DNA of 64,000 nt from CAXXOK01 sp963664595 (lineage in GTDB: Bacteria; Bacillota; Clostridia; Christensenellales; Aristaeellaceae), in NCBI GenBank assembly GCA_963664595.2, contig CAXXOK010000002.1, positions 310,001-374,000 of the forward strand, read 5' to 3'. Positions 9,687-17,781 of this stretch are shown piece by piece. The position numbers and the translations under genes are program-made. Under the pieces are notes generated by a model that worked only from the letters and a program-made list of their open reading frames with translations, did not search any database and was not told the origin of the DNA. Position 1 is the stretch's first letter. Each line of letters opens with the position of its first letter.

Positions 9687-10490
9687 CTACAGGGCAAAAT
9701 CCCGTTTGGTAAATACAATGACCGCCGCCGCGTACAGCGCCGCGGCCCCGGCAAACAGCAGCAGCACCCCGCCCATCGCGCCGCTTTGGCCCGCTGCGAT
9801 GGCCTCCGGGCGGTAGAGGGTGAAAAAGGTCGCGTATTTCAGGGCTTCGGTTTTATCGCCCGCCTGCGAAAGCATCTGCAGCACAAACATCAGCCCGGGC
9901 AGACCCGCGCCCACAGCCAGCGAATACCGGGTTTCGCTGAAAATGCACGAGGCGAGAAAACAGATACCGCCGATAAACAGGTGCAGCCCCAGCAGCCCAA
10001 CATTGAGCAGCAGCAGCTTACCGGTGTCCGCCTGGCCCGGGGCATAAGCCGCGATGGTGAGGATCTCCAGCGCCGTGGTATATACAACCAGCGCCGTAAT
10101 GCCCGTGATCAGCACCATCATCTGCGTCAGCGCCACGGTGCGGCGCTTCACAGGCGCGGCCAGCAGCGAGGCCATGGAGCCCCGGTCCACATAGCGGGCC
10201 ACCAGCCCGTTGCCGCGCACGATGGCATAGATCATCGGGAACAGAACCAGGATATAGCCGTACAGCCCCGACACCATATACCCCAGCAGCGTGAGCGAAT
10301 CCGCCGAGAAATCCATGCTGAACGCGGACATGAGCTGCGGCATGGTTTTGCTGAACTGCTGGAACATGGTAAGCATTTCCGGCGTGTACATCACGATAAT
10401 CATCACAACGTACAGGGTCAGGATGGCGGCAAAAACCACCAGCAGCTTCCAGCTGGATTTCATTTCGCGTTTGAAAAGCGTACGGTTCAT
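9687..10490 (-). CDS. ABC-2 type exporter permease
   Basis: A 267-residue integral membrane protein with six predicted segments, beginning MNRTLFKREMKSSWK, the usual start of ABC-2 permeases in Firmicutes, then alternating hydrophobic stretches and a cytoplasmic loop RYVDRGSMASLLAAPVKRR that matches the coupling region (typically YL..P.SR). Its ATG at 10490 overlaps the stop of the ATPase gene 10487-11383 (ATGA), so the two form one exporter. Substrate unknown; relatives move antibiotics, bacteriocins or lipids. Confidence 0.85.
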   Translation of the reverse strand: MNRTLFKREMKSSWKLLVVFAAILTLYVVMIIVMYTPEMLTMFQQFSKTMPQLMSAFSMDFSADSLTLLGYMVSGLYGYILVLFPMIYAIVRGNGLVARYVDRGSMASLLAAPVKRRTVALTQMMVLITGITALVVYTTALEILTIAAYAPGQADTGKLLLLNVGLLGLHLFIGGICFLASCIFSETRYSLAVGAGLPGLMFVLQMLSQAGDKTEALKYATFFTLYRPEAIAAGQSGAMGGVLLLFAGAAALYAAAVIVFTKRDFAL

Positions 10491-11383
10491 GCCTGTCCAC
10501 CTCCCCCGTAGTACTGCATGAAGATTTCCTCCAGGCTTTGGTTGGGCGCGGCGAGGTTTTGCACGGGGTATCGGTTCAAAACGGCGATCATCTCACGGAT
10601 GTTGTGCGCCCACAGTCACCGCCACGCGGTGATGCGTGAGCGGCTTGCTTTGCAGATCCTCTTTCATGAAGAAAGGCTTCGGCGGCTTTGGAGTGTTCAA
10701 AGGTGATAATAAACTTCTTCTGCTGCTTGGCCTTGAGCTCGTCCACCGAATCCACGGCCGCGAGCTCTGCCCTGGCGGATGATGCCCACGCGGTGGCAGG
10801 TGCGCTCCACCTCCTCAAACATGTGGCTGGACATCAGGATCGTTTTGCCGCGCTCCTTTTCCTGCATCACAAGCTCGATAAAGCGGTTCTGCATCAGCGG
10901 GTCCAGCCCGCTGGTGGGCTCGTCCAGAATCAGAATGGCGGGGTCGTGCATCAGCGCGGCCACGATGCCGATTTTCTGTTTCATCCCCTTGGACATCTTC
11001 TTGATACGTCCCGAGGGGTTCAGCTCAAACCGTTCCAGCAGCTCCCGCATGCGGCCGTCGCCCTTCATGCCGCGGTAGCGCGCGATGAAGCGCAGGTATT
11101 CCGGCCCGGTCATATCGTCGAAAAACGCGATTTCACCGGGGATGTACCCCAGCGTCTGCTGGATCTCGGCGCGCCTGTCCCAGCAATCCATGCCGTTGAT
11201 GCGGCACTCCCCGGTCTGCGGTTTCAAAAAGCCCATCAGGTGCCGGATGGTGGTGGTTTTGCCCGCGCCATTAGGCCCCAGAAACCCGAATGCTTCGCCC
11301 TGATCCACGGTGAACGATACGGCAAACACCCCGCGGCCACGGCCGTAATCCCGGGTCAGGTTCCGGATGGAAATAACGCTCAC
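10487..11383 (-). pseudogene. ABC exporter ATPase, broken by about three frameshifts
   Basis: The first 200 residues are a normal ABC-2 exporter ATPase: Walker A GPNGAGKTT, signature MSKGMKQKIG, Walker B ILILDEPTSGLDP, switch SSHMFEEVE. After RVGIIRQGR the frame is lost near 10757 (AGAG where AGAGAG is expected), regained as ELAAVDSVDELKAKQQKKF, lost again near 10672 (one extra A) and near 10604 (a GC dinucleotide or one base), and ends with LNRYPVQNLAAPNQSLEEIF and a stop overlapping the permease ATG. GTG 11383 is the start because GGGGGAG sits just upstream. Simple-repeat indels in an otherwise perfect gene suggest sequencing error; real decay remains possible. Confidence 0.78.
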
Positions 11384-11431
11384 GTATACTCCCCCTTCCT
11401 GGTATGAAAAGGAACCGTCCGTTTGCTCCCT

Positions 11432-11460
11432 ATCATAGCAAGTACGACTGTAAAAAGCAA
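11432..11460 (-). promoter_or_regulatory. Promoter of the ABC exporter operon
   Basis: On the minus strand TTGCTT (11460-11455), 17 bases, TATGAT (11437-11432), with TGC directly before the -10 box. Confidence 0.6.
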
Positions 11461-11509
11461 TCCAACCTGCCCGATCCGTCACATTGCGCGCCTGAAAGCA
11501 AGCTGCATA

Positions 11510-11518
11510 TGCTATAAT
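11510..11518 (+). promoter_or_regulatory. Extended -10 promoter of the moxR operon
   Basis: TGCTATAAT at 11510-11518 is an extended -10 box; no good -35 hexamer is present at 16-18 bases. The moxR start codon lies 35 bases downstream. Confidence 0.6.
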
Positions 11519-11553
11519 GGAAAAAATAGGTTCAGAAAGTTCAGGTGACCGCC

Positions 11554-12507
11554 ATGCAAGCCGCGCAACCCGCCGCCTTTGCCCAAAAAGTTCAGGAAAA
11601 CATCGCCCGCGTCATGATCGGCAAACAGGACGTAATCGAGAAAATGATCGCCGCGCTGATCGCCCGCGGGCATGTGCTGCTGGAGGATGTGCCCGGCACT
11701 GGCAAAACGGTGCTGTGCAAAAGCATGGCAAAATCCCTGCGCTGCCGGTTTGCGCGCATCCAGTTCACCCCGGACCTGATGCCCTCGGATATCACCGGCA
11801 ACAGCGTATACCAGCCCGCCACGGGCGCGTTTCAGTTTCAGCCCGGCCCGGTGTTTACCAACGTTCTGCTTGCCGACGAAATCAACCGCGCCACGCCGCG
11901 CACACAGGCGGCGCTGCTGGAGTGCATGGAGGAGCGGCAGGTAACCGAGGGCGGCGAAACCCGCGCGCTGGAGGAGCCCTTTCTGGTCATCGCCACGCAA
12001 AACCCTGTGGAAATCCAGGGCACCTTCGCCCTGCCGGAGGCCCAGCTGGACCGCTTCTTGATGCGGCTTTCAATGGGCTATCCCGAGGGCGACGAGGCTC
12101 TTGCCCTCTTAAATCGCTTTATCCGCAACGATCCCATGGCGGAGCTTGCCGCCGTGGCCGACGCCGGAGACCTGATCGCGGCGCAGCGGGCCTGCCCCGG
12201 CGTGCAGGTGTCCGAGCCCGTGATGGCCTATATCGCCGCGCTGTGCGAGGCTACGCGCAAACAGCCCAAGGTGCTGCTGGGCGTAAGCCCGCGCGGGATG
12301 CTGGCGCTCATGCGCGCGGCGCAGGCGCTGGCGCTGATCCGCGGACGCGATTTTGTAACCCCGGACGATGTAAAGGCCCTCGCCGTGCCGGTGCTTGCGC
12401 ACCGCGTGATCGTGCGCGGCGTGTACGGTAAAACCGACGCCGGGCAGGCGGTGGTGCGGGAGGTGCTCAAAGCCGTGCCCGTGCCCACGGAGGAGCCGGA
12501 CGCATGA
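11554..12507 (+). CDS. MoxR-family AAA+ ATPase
   Basis: A 317-residue AAA+ ATPase of the MoxR type. Walker A is EDVPGTGKTVLCKSMA, the region RIQFTPDLMPSDITGNSVY is characteristic of the family, Walker B is NVLLADEINRATPRTQAALLECMEE, sensor 1 FLVIATQNPVEIQGTFALPEAQLDRF and the C-terminal lid follows. MoxR ATPases act as chaperones in assembly or remodelling of envelope or metal-containing complexes. ATG 11554 is preferred over GTG 11545 because the weak GGTG site lies between them. The stop overlaps the start of the DUF58 gene (ATGA), giving the classical MoxR-DUF58-membrane protein operon. Confidence 0.92.
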   Translation: MQAAQPAAFAQKVQENIARVMIGKQDVIEKMIAALIARGHVLLEDVPGTGKTVLCKSMAKSLRCRFARIQFTPDLMPSDITGNSVYQPATGAFQFQPGPVFTNVLLADEINRATPRTQAALLECMEERQVTEGGETRALEEPFLVIATQNPVEIQGTFALPEAQLDRFLMRLSMGYPEGDEALALLNRFIRNDPMAELAAVADAGDLIAAQRACPGVQVSEPVMAYIAALCEATRKQPKVLLGVSPRGMLALMRAAQALALIRGRDFVTPDDVKALAVPVLAHRVIVRGVYGKTDAGQAVVREVLKAVPVPTEEPDA

Positions 12508-13583
12508 GCGCGCTGATCCTGCTGGTGGTCGTCGGCCTGCTGACCGTGGCGCAGGGGTGGATTTTGGGCAAGCCCGCGCTGCGCGGGCTGACCTATGAAC
12601 GCCGCTTTTCCGCGGCGGACGCCAACGAGGGCGATACCGTGCAGATGATCGAGGTCATCCGCAACCGCAAGCTGCTCCCCGTGCCGTGGGTAAAGGCAGA
12701 AAGCCGTATCTCCCCGTATCTGCGGTTCCAGTCTGATCAGGAGGTGCAGATTTCCGGCGAGCGCTACCACAAGAGCGTGTTTTTTTTGAAACCCTTTCAG
12801 CAAATCACCCGCACCCACCAGGTGCGGCTGCAAAAGCGCGGATATTACAAGGCGGGCTCGGTATCGGTGCAGGCGGGCGATCTGTTCGGCCTGCACTCGC
12901 CGCGCATACAGGCGGATACAGGCGCGGCCATCGCCGTATACCCGCGCCTGCTCTCCCCTTATGACATTCCCCTGCCCTCCACGCGCTGGCAGGGCGATCT
13001 GCTGGTGAAGCGCTGGATCCTCCCCGATCCCATCTGGGTCAGCGGCATCCGCCCCTACACCGCCGGGGACGATCCCGGCGATATCCACTGGCGCGCCACC
13101 GCGCGCGCGGGCAGCCTGCAGGTGAAGGTACACGAAAAAACCGCCGACCCGAAAATGCTGGTGATTATCAACGCGCAGATGTCTGAAACCCAATGGGGTG
13201 ACCTGATGGAGTACGAACAGCAGGTGGTGGAATATATGATCTCCCTTGCCGCCACGCTGTGCGTCACCTCGCTGCGGCAGGGCGTGGAGGCAGGCTTTGC
13301 CATCAATGTGCCCGTGGATGAGGAGGATGGGTTCACCCTGCTCATGCCGGGTAAATCATCCGCCCGGGAAGGGGAGATCCTGTCCGCAATGGCGCACCTC
13401 ACCCTCCGGCGCACACAGACCATTTTGAAGCTGCTGGACGATCTGCGCGCCTGTACGGGCCTGGATATCCTCCTGCTGTCGGTATATGATTCCGAGCTGC
13501 TGGCGCAGCGCATGGGCGCGCTGCGCGCAAGCGGCAATACAGTGGCCCTGCAGCGGATCGGCCGGGAGGAGGCGGCTTCATGA
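12504..13583 (+). CDS. DUF58 protein
   Basis: A 359-residue protein with an N-terminal membrane anchor (residues 1-20) and the DUF58 core around 180-240: SGIRPYTAGDDPGDIHWRATARAGSLQVKVHEK, the family signature, followed by a von Willebrand A-like fold. It shares overlapping start and stop codons with both neighbours (MoxR before, membrane protein after). The trio is widely conserved and thought to act as a MoxR substrate-adaptor set in envelope maintenance; the precise role is not known. Confidence 0.9.
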   Translation: MSALILLVVVGLLTVAQGWILGKPALRGLTYERRFSAADANEGDTVQMIEVIRNRKLLPVPWVKAESRISPYLRFQSDQEVQISGERYHKSVFFLKPFQQITRTHQVRLQKRGYYKAGSVSVQAGDLFGLHSPRIQADTGAAIAVYPRLLSPYDIPLPSTRWQGDLLVKRWILPDPIWVSGIRPYTAGDDPGDIHWRATARAGSLQVKVHEKTADPKMLVIINAQMSETQWGDLMEYEQQVVEYMISLAATLCVTSLRQGVEAGFAINVPVDEEDGFTLLMPGKSSAREGEILSAMAHLTLRRTQTILKLLDDLRACTGLDILLLSVYDSELLAQRMGALRASGNTVALQRIGREEAAS

Positions 13584-14827
13584 AAAACCGGATTTTTACC
13601 AAGGCATACGCCGCCCTGCTGCTGTACCTGGGGCTGCTGCCGTTGTTTTTACTGCCGGCTGCCGCGCTGGATTCCCGCGCGATATGGCCTGCCGCGCTGC
13701 TGCCCCTGCCCGCGCTGCTTTTCACCGGGGGTGCGGCGCTGCTGCCGGGCAGGCGGCGGCCCATCGGGTTGCTGGGCGCGGCTGTGCTCCTGGCGGCGGC
13801 TTATGCGGTGGTGTTTCTGCCGGGACTGCCGCTGGGCCTGCTGCTCTTTTTGCCCTGTTTGCTTTCCATGCTGCTGTTTATGCCCGCCATGGCGCGCCCG
13901 GCGCATGAGGAATGGACGGTGTCCTTTCTGGGAATCGGAATCCTTGTGCACACCGCCGCGCAAGTTTTAAAGGGCGTCGCGGTATTTGCGGCGGCGGCGC
14001 CCGTTCTGCCCTGGGGGTTTGCCGCCTATCTGCTCGCCTGCCTGTTTGCCTTTAACCGCGTTGTGCTCACAGGCGCCAGCGCGACCGCACCCAAGCCCCT
14101 GCTGGCCTTCAACCGCGGTATGATTGTGGGGTTTGCCCTGCTCAGCCTGCTGCTGGCCAATATCCGGACCATAGCGGCGGCCATCCGCGTCGCGCTCTTT
14201 TGGATTGCCGGGGCCGTAGCCACCGCAATCTTTTGGATTGCCTCCCTGTTTACGCCGGATACCCTGCAGGCTTCGAACAGCGGGGCGGACACCAACCTCC
14301 TGGCCGGTTTGGCTGAGGAAGCGGAGCCCAGCCTGCTGGCCCGGATCCTGGAGATCGTTTTCATGGGGATTGCCGCGCTGATTTCCGCCGTGCTGCTGTT
14401 CTTCGCGCTCCGGCACCTGTACCGGCTGCTCCGCAAAGCCTTCCGCGCGCTGGGGGAACGCCTTCAGCTCTACCGGCAAAGGATTTCCGCCGATTATCAG
14501 GACCAGAGCGAAAGCCTGCTGGACTGGGGGGAGATCCGCCAAACCGCCAGGCAGCGGCTCAGCCGCCTGAAACGCCGCTACCTGCCCACCCCATGGGAAA
14601 AATTAACCCCCGCGCAGCGCGTGCGCCGGGTGTATGCCCTGCTGCTTCGGCGGCCGCAGGCCCCCGATCCCGCGCTGACCGCGCAGGAGATGCTTACAAG
14701 CGGCGCTCTGAAAATCGATCCCGAAGCCGCCGCCGCGCTTGCCGCCCTGTACGACCGGGCCCGCTACAGCAGCCACCCGGTTGCGCCCGCCGAGGCCGAC
14801 GCCCTTCGCAAACGCGCCGGGGTATAA
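13580..14827 (+). CDS. Membrane protein with DUF4129-like C-terminus
   Basis: A 415-residue protein with seven or eight transmembrane segments in the first 250 residues and a cytoplasmic tail with RVRRVYALLLRRPQAPDP and LTAQEMLTSG, resembling the DUF4129 domain usually found at the end of transglutaminase-like membrane proteins of MoxR operons. No transglutaminase Cys-His-Asp triad is present, so it is a shortened version. ATG 13580 overlaps the DUF58 stop (ATGA). The operon ends at the terminator at 14895-14924. Confidence 0.75.
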   Translation: MKNRIFTKAYAALLLYLGLLPLFLLPAAALDSRAIWPAALLPLPALLFTGGAALLPGRRRPIGLLGAAVLLAAAYAVVFLPGLPLGLLLFLPCLLSMLLFMPAMARPAHEEWTVSFLGIGILVHTAAQVLKGVAVFAAAAPVLPWGFAAYLLACLFAFNRVVLTGASATAPKPLLAFNRGMIVGFALLSLLLANIRTIAAAIRVALFWIAGAVATAIFWIASLFTPDTLQASNSGADTNLLAGLAEEAEPSLLARILEIVFMGIAALISAVLLFFALRHLYRLLRKAFRALGERLQLYRQRISADYQDQSESLLDWGEIRQTARQRLSRLKRRYLPTPWEKLTPAQRVRRVYALLLRRPQAPDPALTAQEMLTSGALKIDPEAAAALAALYDRARYSSHPVAPAEADALRKRAGV

Positions 14828-14845
14828 GGGCAACGGAGATAATTG

Positions 14846-14870
14846 AAAAACGGCGGGGCATGCCCCGCCG
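14846..14870 (-). terminator. Terminator of the TM2 gene
   Basis: A 20-bp perfect palindrome (14851-14870, CGGCGGGGCA and its complement) followed on the minus strand by TTTTT (14850-14846). It sits about 110 bases beyond the TM2 stop codon. Confidence 0.7.
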
Positions 14871-14894
14871 CTTCCAACAGCCTTACATTGCACA

Positions 14895-14924
14895 GGGATA
14901 CGCGATGAAGCGCATCCCTTTTTT
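14895..14924 (+). terminator. Terminator of the moxR operon
   Basis: GGGATACGC pairs with GCGCATCCC (one mismatch) around a GATGAA loop, followed by TTTTTT at 14919-14924 on the plus strand. Confidence 0.8.
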
Positions 14925-14976
14925 ATACCGTTACTATGCCCCGGGTATCAAGCGGCGATTGCGCTTGCGTTCCTGA

Positions 14977-15315
14977 TTACATATTGTCCAGCAGTTCCGC
15001 CTTCTTGGCCTGGTACTCGGCCTCGGAAATCGCTCCGGATTGGTACAGATCGTAAAACCGCTGAATGGTATCGGCGGTTTGCTCGGCCTCGGCGGGAGGG
15101 GGGCCGTCTTCCACATAATAGTTACCGTACGCGGGCTCCAGCACCCCGATGCAGATCATGATGAAGTCGATGACTGCCCACACGCCGAAACCGCCTACCG
15201 TGATCAGCTTGAGAATCCCCAAGCCTGTATATCCCAAATAAAAGCGGTCCACGCCAAATACACCGAAGAATAAAGACAGGATCATCGCAACAATTCTGCT
15301 TTTATCATTTTTCAA
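14977..15315 (-). CDS. TM2-domain membrane protein with SHOCT-like tail
   Basis: A 112-residue protein. Residues 1-65 form the TM2 domain: two membrane segments with FFGVFGVDRFYLGYTGLGILKL between them, including the DRFYLG core, then GGFGVWAVIDFIMI. The last 30 residues, IQRFYDLYQSGAISEAEYQAKKAELL, match the short C-terminal SHOCT motif. The start is TTG at 15315, supported by AGGAGGCGATAGGA. TM2 proteins are common and functionally undefined; the SHOCT end suggests oligomerisation. It is transcribed alone, convergent with the moxR operon. Confidence 0.9.
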   Translation of the reverse strand: MKNDKSRIVAMILSLFFGVFGVDRFYLGYTGLGILKLITVGGFGVWAVIDFIMICIGVLEPAYGNYYVEDGPPPAEAEQTADTIQRFYDLYQSGAISEAEYQAKKAELLDNM

Positions 15316-15432
15316 TCCTATCGCCTCCTTTATCAGTTTTATTCAATTCGCGCACAGCGTACAGTATTCCTTTTTTCCTGCGGAAACCCTGCTTTCTCAC
15401 CAATCTCTAACGAAGCTCTAAAGCATTGTATG

Positions 15433-15461
15433 TTGTTTGGCACACCGCGCCGTGGTATAGT
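15433..15461 (+). promoter_or_regulatory. Promoter of the flavodoxin gene
   Basis: TTGTTT (15433-15438), 17 bases, TATAGT (15456-15461), about 50 bases upstream of the start codon. Confidence 0.6.
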
Positions 15462-15509
15462 AAATATATGCTTTGTATTATGTAACGAATACTGAAAGAG
15501 GTGCTTGCC

Positions 15510-15998
15510 ATGCAGATCGGGATACTCCTGTACTCTCAAACCGGCAACACGCTGGCCGTCGCCGAAAAAATAAGGGAAACCTGCGTTGCCGCCGGGCATA
15601 TCGCCGAGATTCGGCAAATTACCGTTGAGGGCCGCGAAAAAGCGGATGCTCCCGTTGTGCTCAAGGATATTCCCGGCACGGACGGCTGTGACGTAATCGT
15701 ATTTGGCTCGCCTGTGCAGGCGTTTTCGCTCTGTCAGCCGATGGCGCTGTACGTAAAGCAGATGAAAAGCCTCAAAGGCATCCCCGTGGGCTGCTTCTTT
15801 ACCCAGGGGCTGCCCAAAGCATGGATGGGCGGCAACCGTGCCTGCAAGCAACTGCGGACCCTCTGCCTGAAAAAAGGCGCGGACCCCGTTCGCCTGGGGC
15901 ATATCCACTGGAATGTAGCCCAGCGCGATGAGCAGATCGCCGATCTCGTGTCCGCCACGCTGAAGTTTGTCGCCACCGCAGCGCCGCAAAAATCCTGA
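15510..15998 (+). CDS. Flavodoxin-family protein
   Basis: A 162-residue flavodoxin-like protein. Residues 7-14 give the FMN phosphate-binding loop YSQTGNTL; VIVFGSPVQAFSLCQPM lies over the second flavin loop, and GCFFTQGLP follows the fourth strand. It should be a cytosolic one-electron carrier or a small NAD(P)H:acceptor flavoprotein. ATG 15510 is preferred over GTG 15501 because AGAGGTG precedes it. Monocistronic: own promoter upstream, and its stop codon lies inside the terminator stem. Confidence 0.85.
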   Translation: MQIGILLYSQTGNTLAVAEKIRETCVAAGHIAEIRQITVEGREKADAPVVLKDIPGTDGCDVIVFGSPVQAFSLCQPMALYVKQMKSLKGIPVGCFFTQGLPKAWMGGNRACKQLRTLCLKKGADPVRLGHIHWNVAQRDEQIADLVSATLKFVATAAPQKS

Positions 15999-16017
15999 TC
16001 CGCGGATCAGGATTTTT
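15988..16017 (+). terminator. Perfect-palindrome terminator overlapping flavodoxin stop
   Basis: AAAATCCTGATCC and its exact complement form an uninterrupted stem ending in TTTTT. The flavodoxin TGA (15996-15998) is inside the left arm. Confidence 0.85.
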
Positions 16018-16341
16018 ACGGTGTATGAGGTTATGGGCGAATGAGGAATGAGGGTACGGTTGCCACATAACCGGATGATTTCCCATTCCGATGATTTTGT
16101 TACTTATTTCAGCCGATAGCCATAACGCTTTGTATAGCACAATAAAGTTATAGCTACACAACGATACTGAACAAGAAACGCTATGGCGGAATGATGGCTG
16201 TGCAATCATTTCGCTATTGCGTTAACCTGTCAAAGAACCTCTTCGGGTCGTTATCGCCGCTCGCTTCATAGCGCCTTGGGCGCTGTTCGCTCGCTTACCC
16301 CTTTGTTGTTGCGCAAGCCTTTGGGGTTCCATGTCAAGCCC
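16018..16341 (-). repeat. Left part of a structured repeat split by the IS
   Basis: No gene here. Read on the minus strand, 16330-16210 contains AAGCGAGCGAACAGCGCC, GGCGCTATGA, GCGGCGATAACGACCCGAAG and AGGTTCTTTGACAG. The same order of motifs occurs without interruption at about 37187-37255. A hairpin at 16183-16218 (GCGGAATGAT versus its complement) resembles the one at 17744-17779 on the other side of the IS, so these probably mark the outer ends of the interrupted repeat. Confidence 0.65.
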
Positions 16342-17641
16342 AACATAGTTTACACATTGTCCGAGGACATAGTTTACAACTTTTCAGTCAAGCGGGGATC
16401 GCCCTCTGCCAAATAGCATGTGCGGGATACCATTTTCTTTTCCCTCAAATCTATCCGTCCGATCCGGAATTGTCGATAGAGCAGATTTACAAAACCATCT
16501 ATCGATGAGGGCTTTACCGCAATACACTTGCCCCCGAACGAACAGCTGAGAAAGTAACGCTCTCCTCCATAGTGGATATACCCTTTCTTCTTAACCTCAC
16601 GCAATTCACATTCCGTTCCATATTCCCAGTCCGTTATTCTCTCAGGGAAAACGCGCGTGCTTGCCTGATAGTGCTCTGCCGGAGCATCCAGCCCCAGCGC
16701 ATGATGCGGCCGCTTCTGATTGTAAAACTCCCGGTATTCCATCCGCTGGCGGTCGGCATCAATTAGGTCGTACGGCACGTGATACTGTAGCCTTTCATCC
16801 TTGTAGGACCGGTTGAATTTCTCCGCTTTCCCCTGAGTCTGGGGATGATGCGGACGAATATGAATAGTCAGGATACCAAGCTCCATTAACCAGACCTCAA
16901 ACGGGGTATATCCGCCGCTGTAATTTGTTCCCCAGGGGTTTCCGTTATCGCAAAGCAGCATCTGCGGTAATCCGTATTCCTTGAAAACCTTACGAAAACT
17001 CTCTTCTACGCCTTTGTGCTGTTCATTTGCTTTCGCATCGGCACACAGGCAGAACCGGCTGTGATCGTCGATGATCGACAAGGGGTGGCAACGTTCTCCG
17101 TTTTGCATCGCGAAGTTACCCTTGAAGTCGGTCTGCCACAGGATGTTCGGGGCTTCTTTTTCAAACCGTTTACATCGCGCAGCAGCCTGGCTTGCTTCCC
17201 GTGTGATGAGGTGATTGCGTTTCAGCACGGCATTGACGGTGCTGACACAGGGCAGCTTCGTATAGCCCTGGTTGCTTAGCATCCGATGGATCTTTTTGGC
17301 GCCGATCGCAGGTTCTTTCTGTCTCGCTTCTACAATTATGGCTTCAGTCTCTGCGCTGAGCTTATTCGGGGTGTGGAACGGCGCCTTGCTTCGGTCCCTC
17401 ATCCCTTCTCCGGCTTGATGCCGTTTGATCCACTTGTCTCCTGTTGGCCTGCTTATTCCGTATTCACGGCACAGAGCGCTCTTGTTCTTCTCCCCGGCCA
17501 GCGCTCTTTTGACAAACTCAGCCCGATTCATTTCCACAGTTCTCTCTTCCCAAGGCATGGCCACCAATCCCTTGCGTTTTCATGCCTCTATTTTATTCGA
17601 AAACTGTAAATCATGTCCTCGGACTTTCTGTAAACCATGTT
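16342..17641 (-). mobile_element. IS481-type insertion sequence, about 1.3 kb
   Basis: Imperfect terminal inverted repeats of about 37 bp: AACATAGTTTACACATTGTC at 16342 and, reading inward from 17641 on the minus strand, AACATGGTTTACAGAAAGTC; both continue into CCGAGGACAT. One intact transposase gene fills the element. A clear target-site duplication is not visible. The ends themselves contain a direct repeat of the TAGTTTACA block on the left side. Confidence 0.85.
16374..17558 (-). CDS. IS481-family DDE transposase
   Basis: A 394-residue transposase beginning MPWEERTVEMNRAEF, the usual IS481 start. An N-terminal helix-turn-helix (SALCREYGISRPTGDKWIKR) is followed by an rve integrase core with the catalytic acids in WQTDFKG, LLCDNGNPWG and PQTQGKAEKFNR. 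Full length and uninterrupted, so the element may still be active. ATG 17558 is chosen because it gives the family N-terminus; a TTG nine bases upstream is also open. The gene fills the IS. Confidence 0.93.
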   Translation of the reverse strand: MPWEERTVEMNRAEFVKRALAGEKNKSALCREYGISRPTGDKWIKRHQAGEGMRDRSKAPFHTPNKLSAETEAIIVEARQKEPAIGAKKIHRMLSNQGYTKLPCVSTVNAVLKRNHLITREASQAAARCKRFEKEAPNILWQTDFKGNFAMQNGERCHPLSIIDDHSRFCLCADAKANEQHKGVEESFRKVFKEYGLPQMLLCDNGNPWGTNYSGGYTPFEVWLMELGILTIHIRPHHPQTQGKAEKFNRSYKDERLQYHVPYDLIDADRQRMEYREFYNQKRPHHALGLDAPAEHYQASTRVFPERITDWEYGTECELREVKKKGYIHYGGERYFLSCSFGGKCIAVKPSSIDGFVNLLYRQFRIGRIDLREKKMVSRTCYLAEGDPRLTEKL

Positions 17642-17781
17642 ACTAGTCTATACATTCCACCCCAATCCCCGGCAAGGGTTTCACCCCTGCACCCTGACCA
17701 GGACTTTCAGCCCTGGACCCTTCTTTTTTGACAGCCTGACGCAATGGCGGAATGATTACTGCGCAATCATTCCGCCATTCC
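17642..17781 (-). repeat. Right part of the IS-split repeat, with terminator-like hairpin
   Basis: On the minus strand, 17713-17640 reads GGGTCCAGGGCTGAAAGTCC, then GGTGAAACCCTTGCCGGGG, matching the start of the intact copy at 37057. At 17744-17779 a 15-bp perfect stem (AATGGCGGAATGATT and complement) stands just beyond the end of the membrane-protein gene and may terminate or stabilise its transcript. Confidence 0.65.

Noticed and set aside
8275..11383. Bacteriocin or antibiotic self-resistance cluster
   Set aside because: Two exporter pairs alone do not show this; no precursor peptide, modification enzyme or immunity gene was found.
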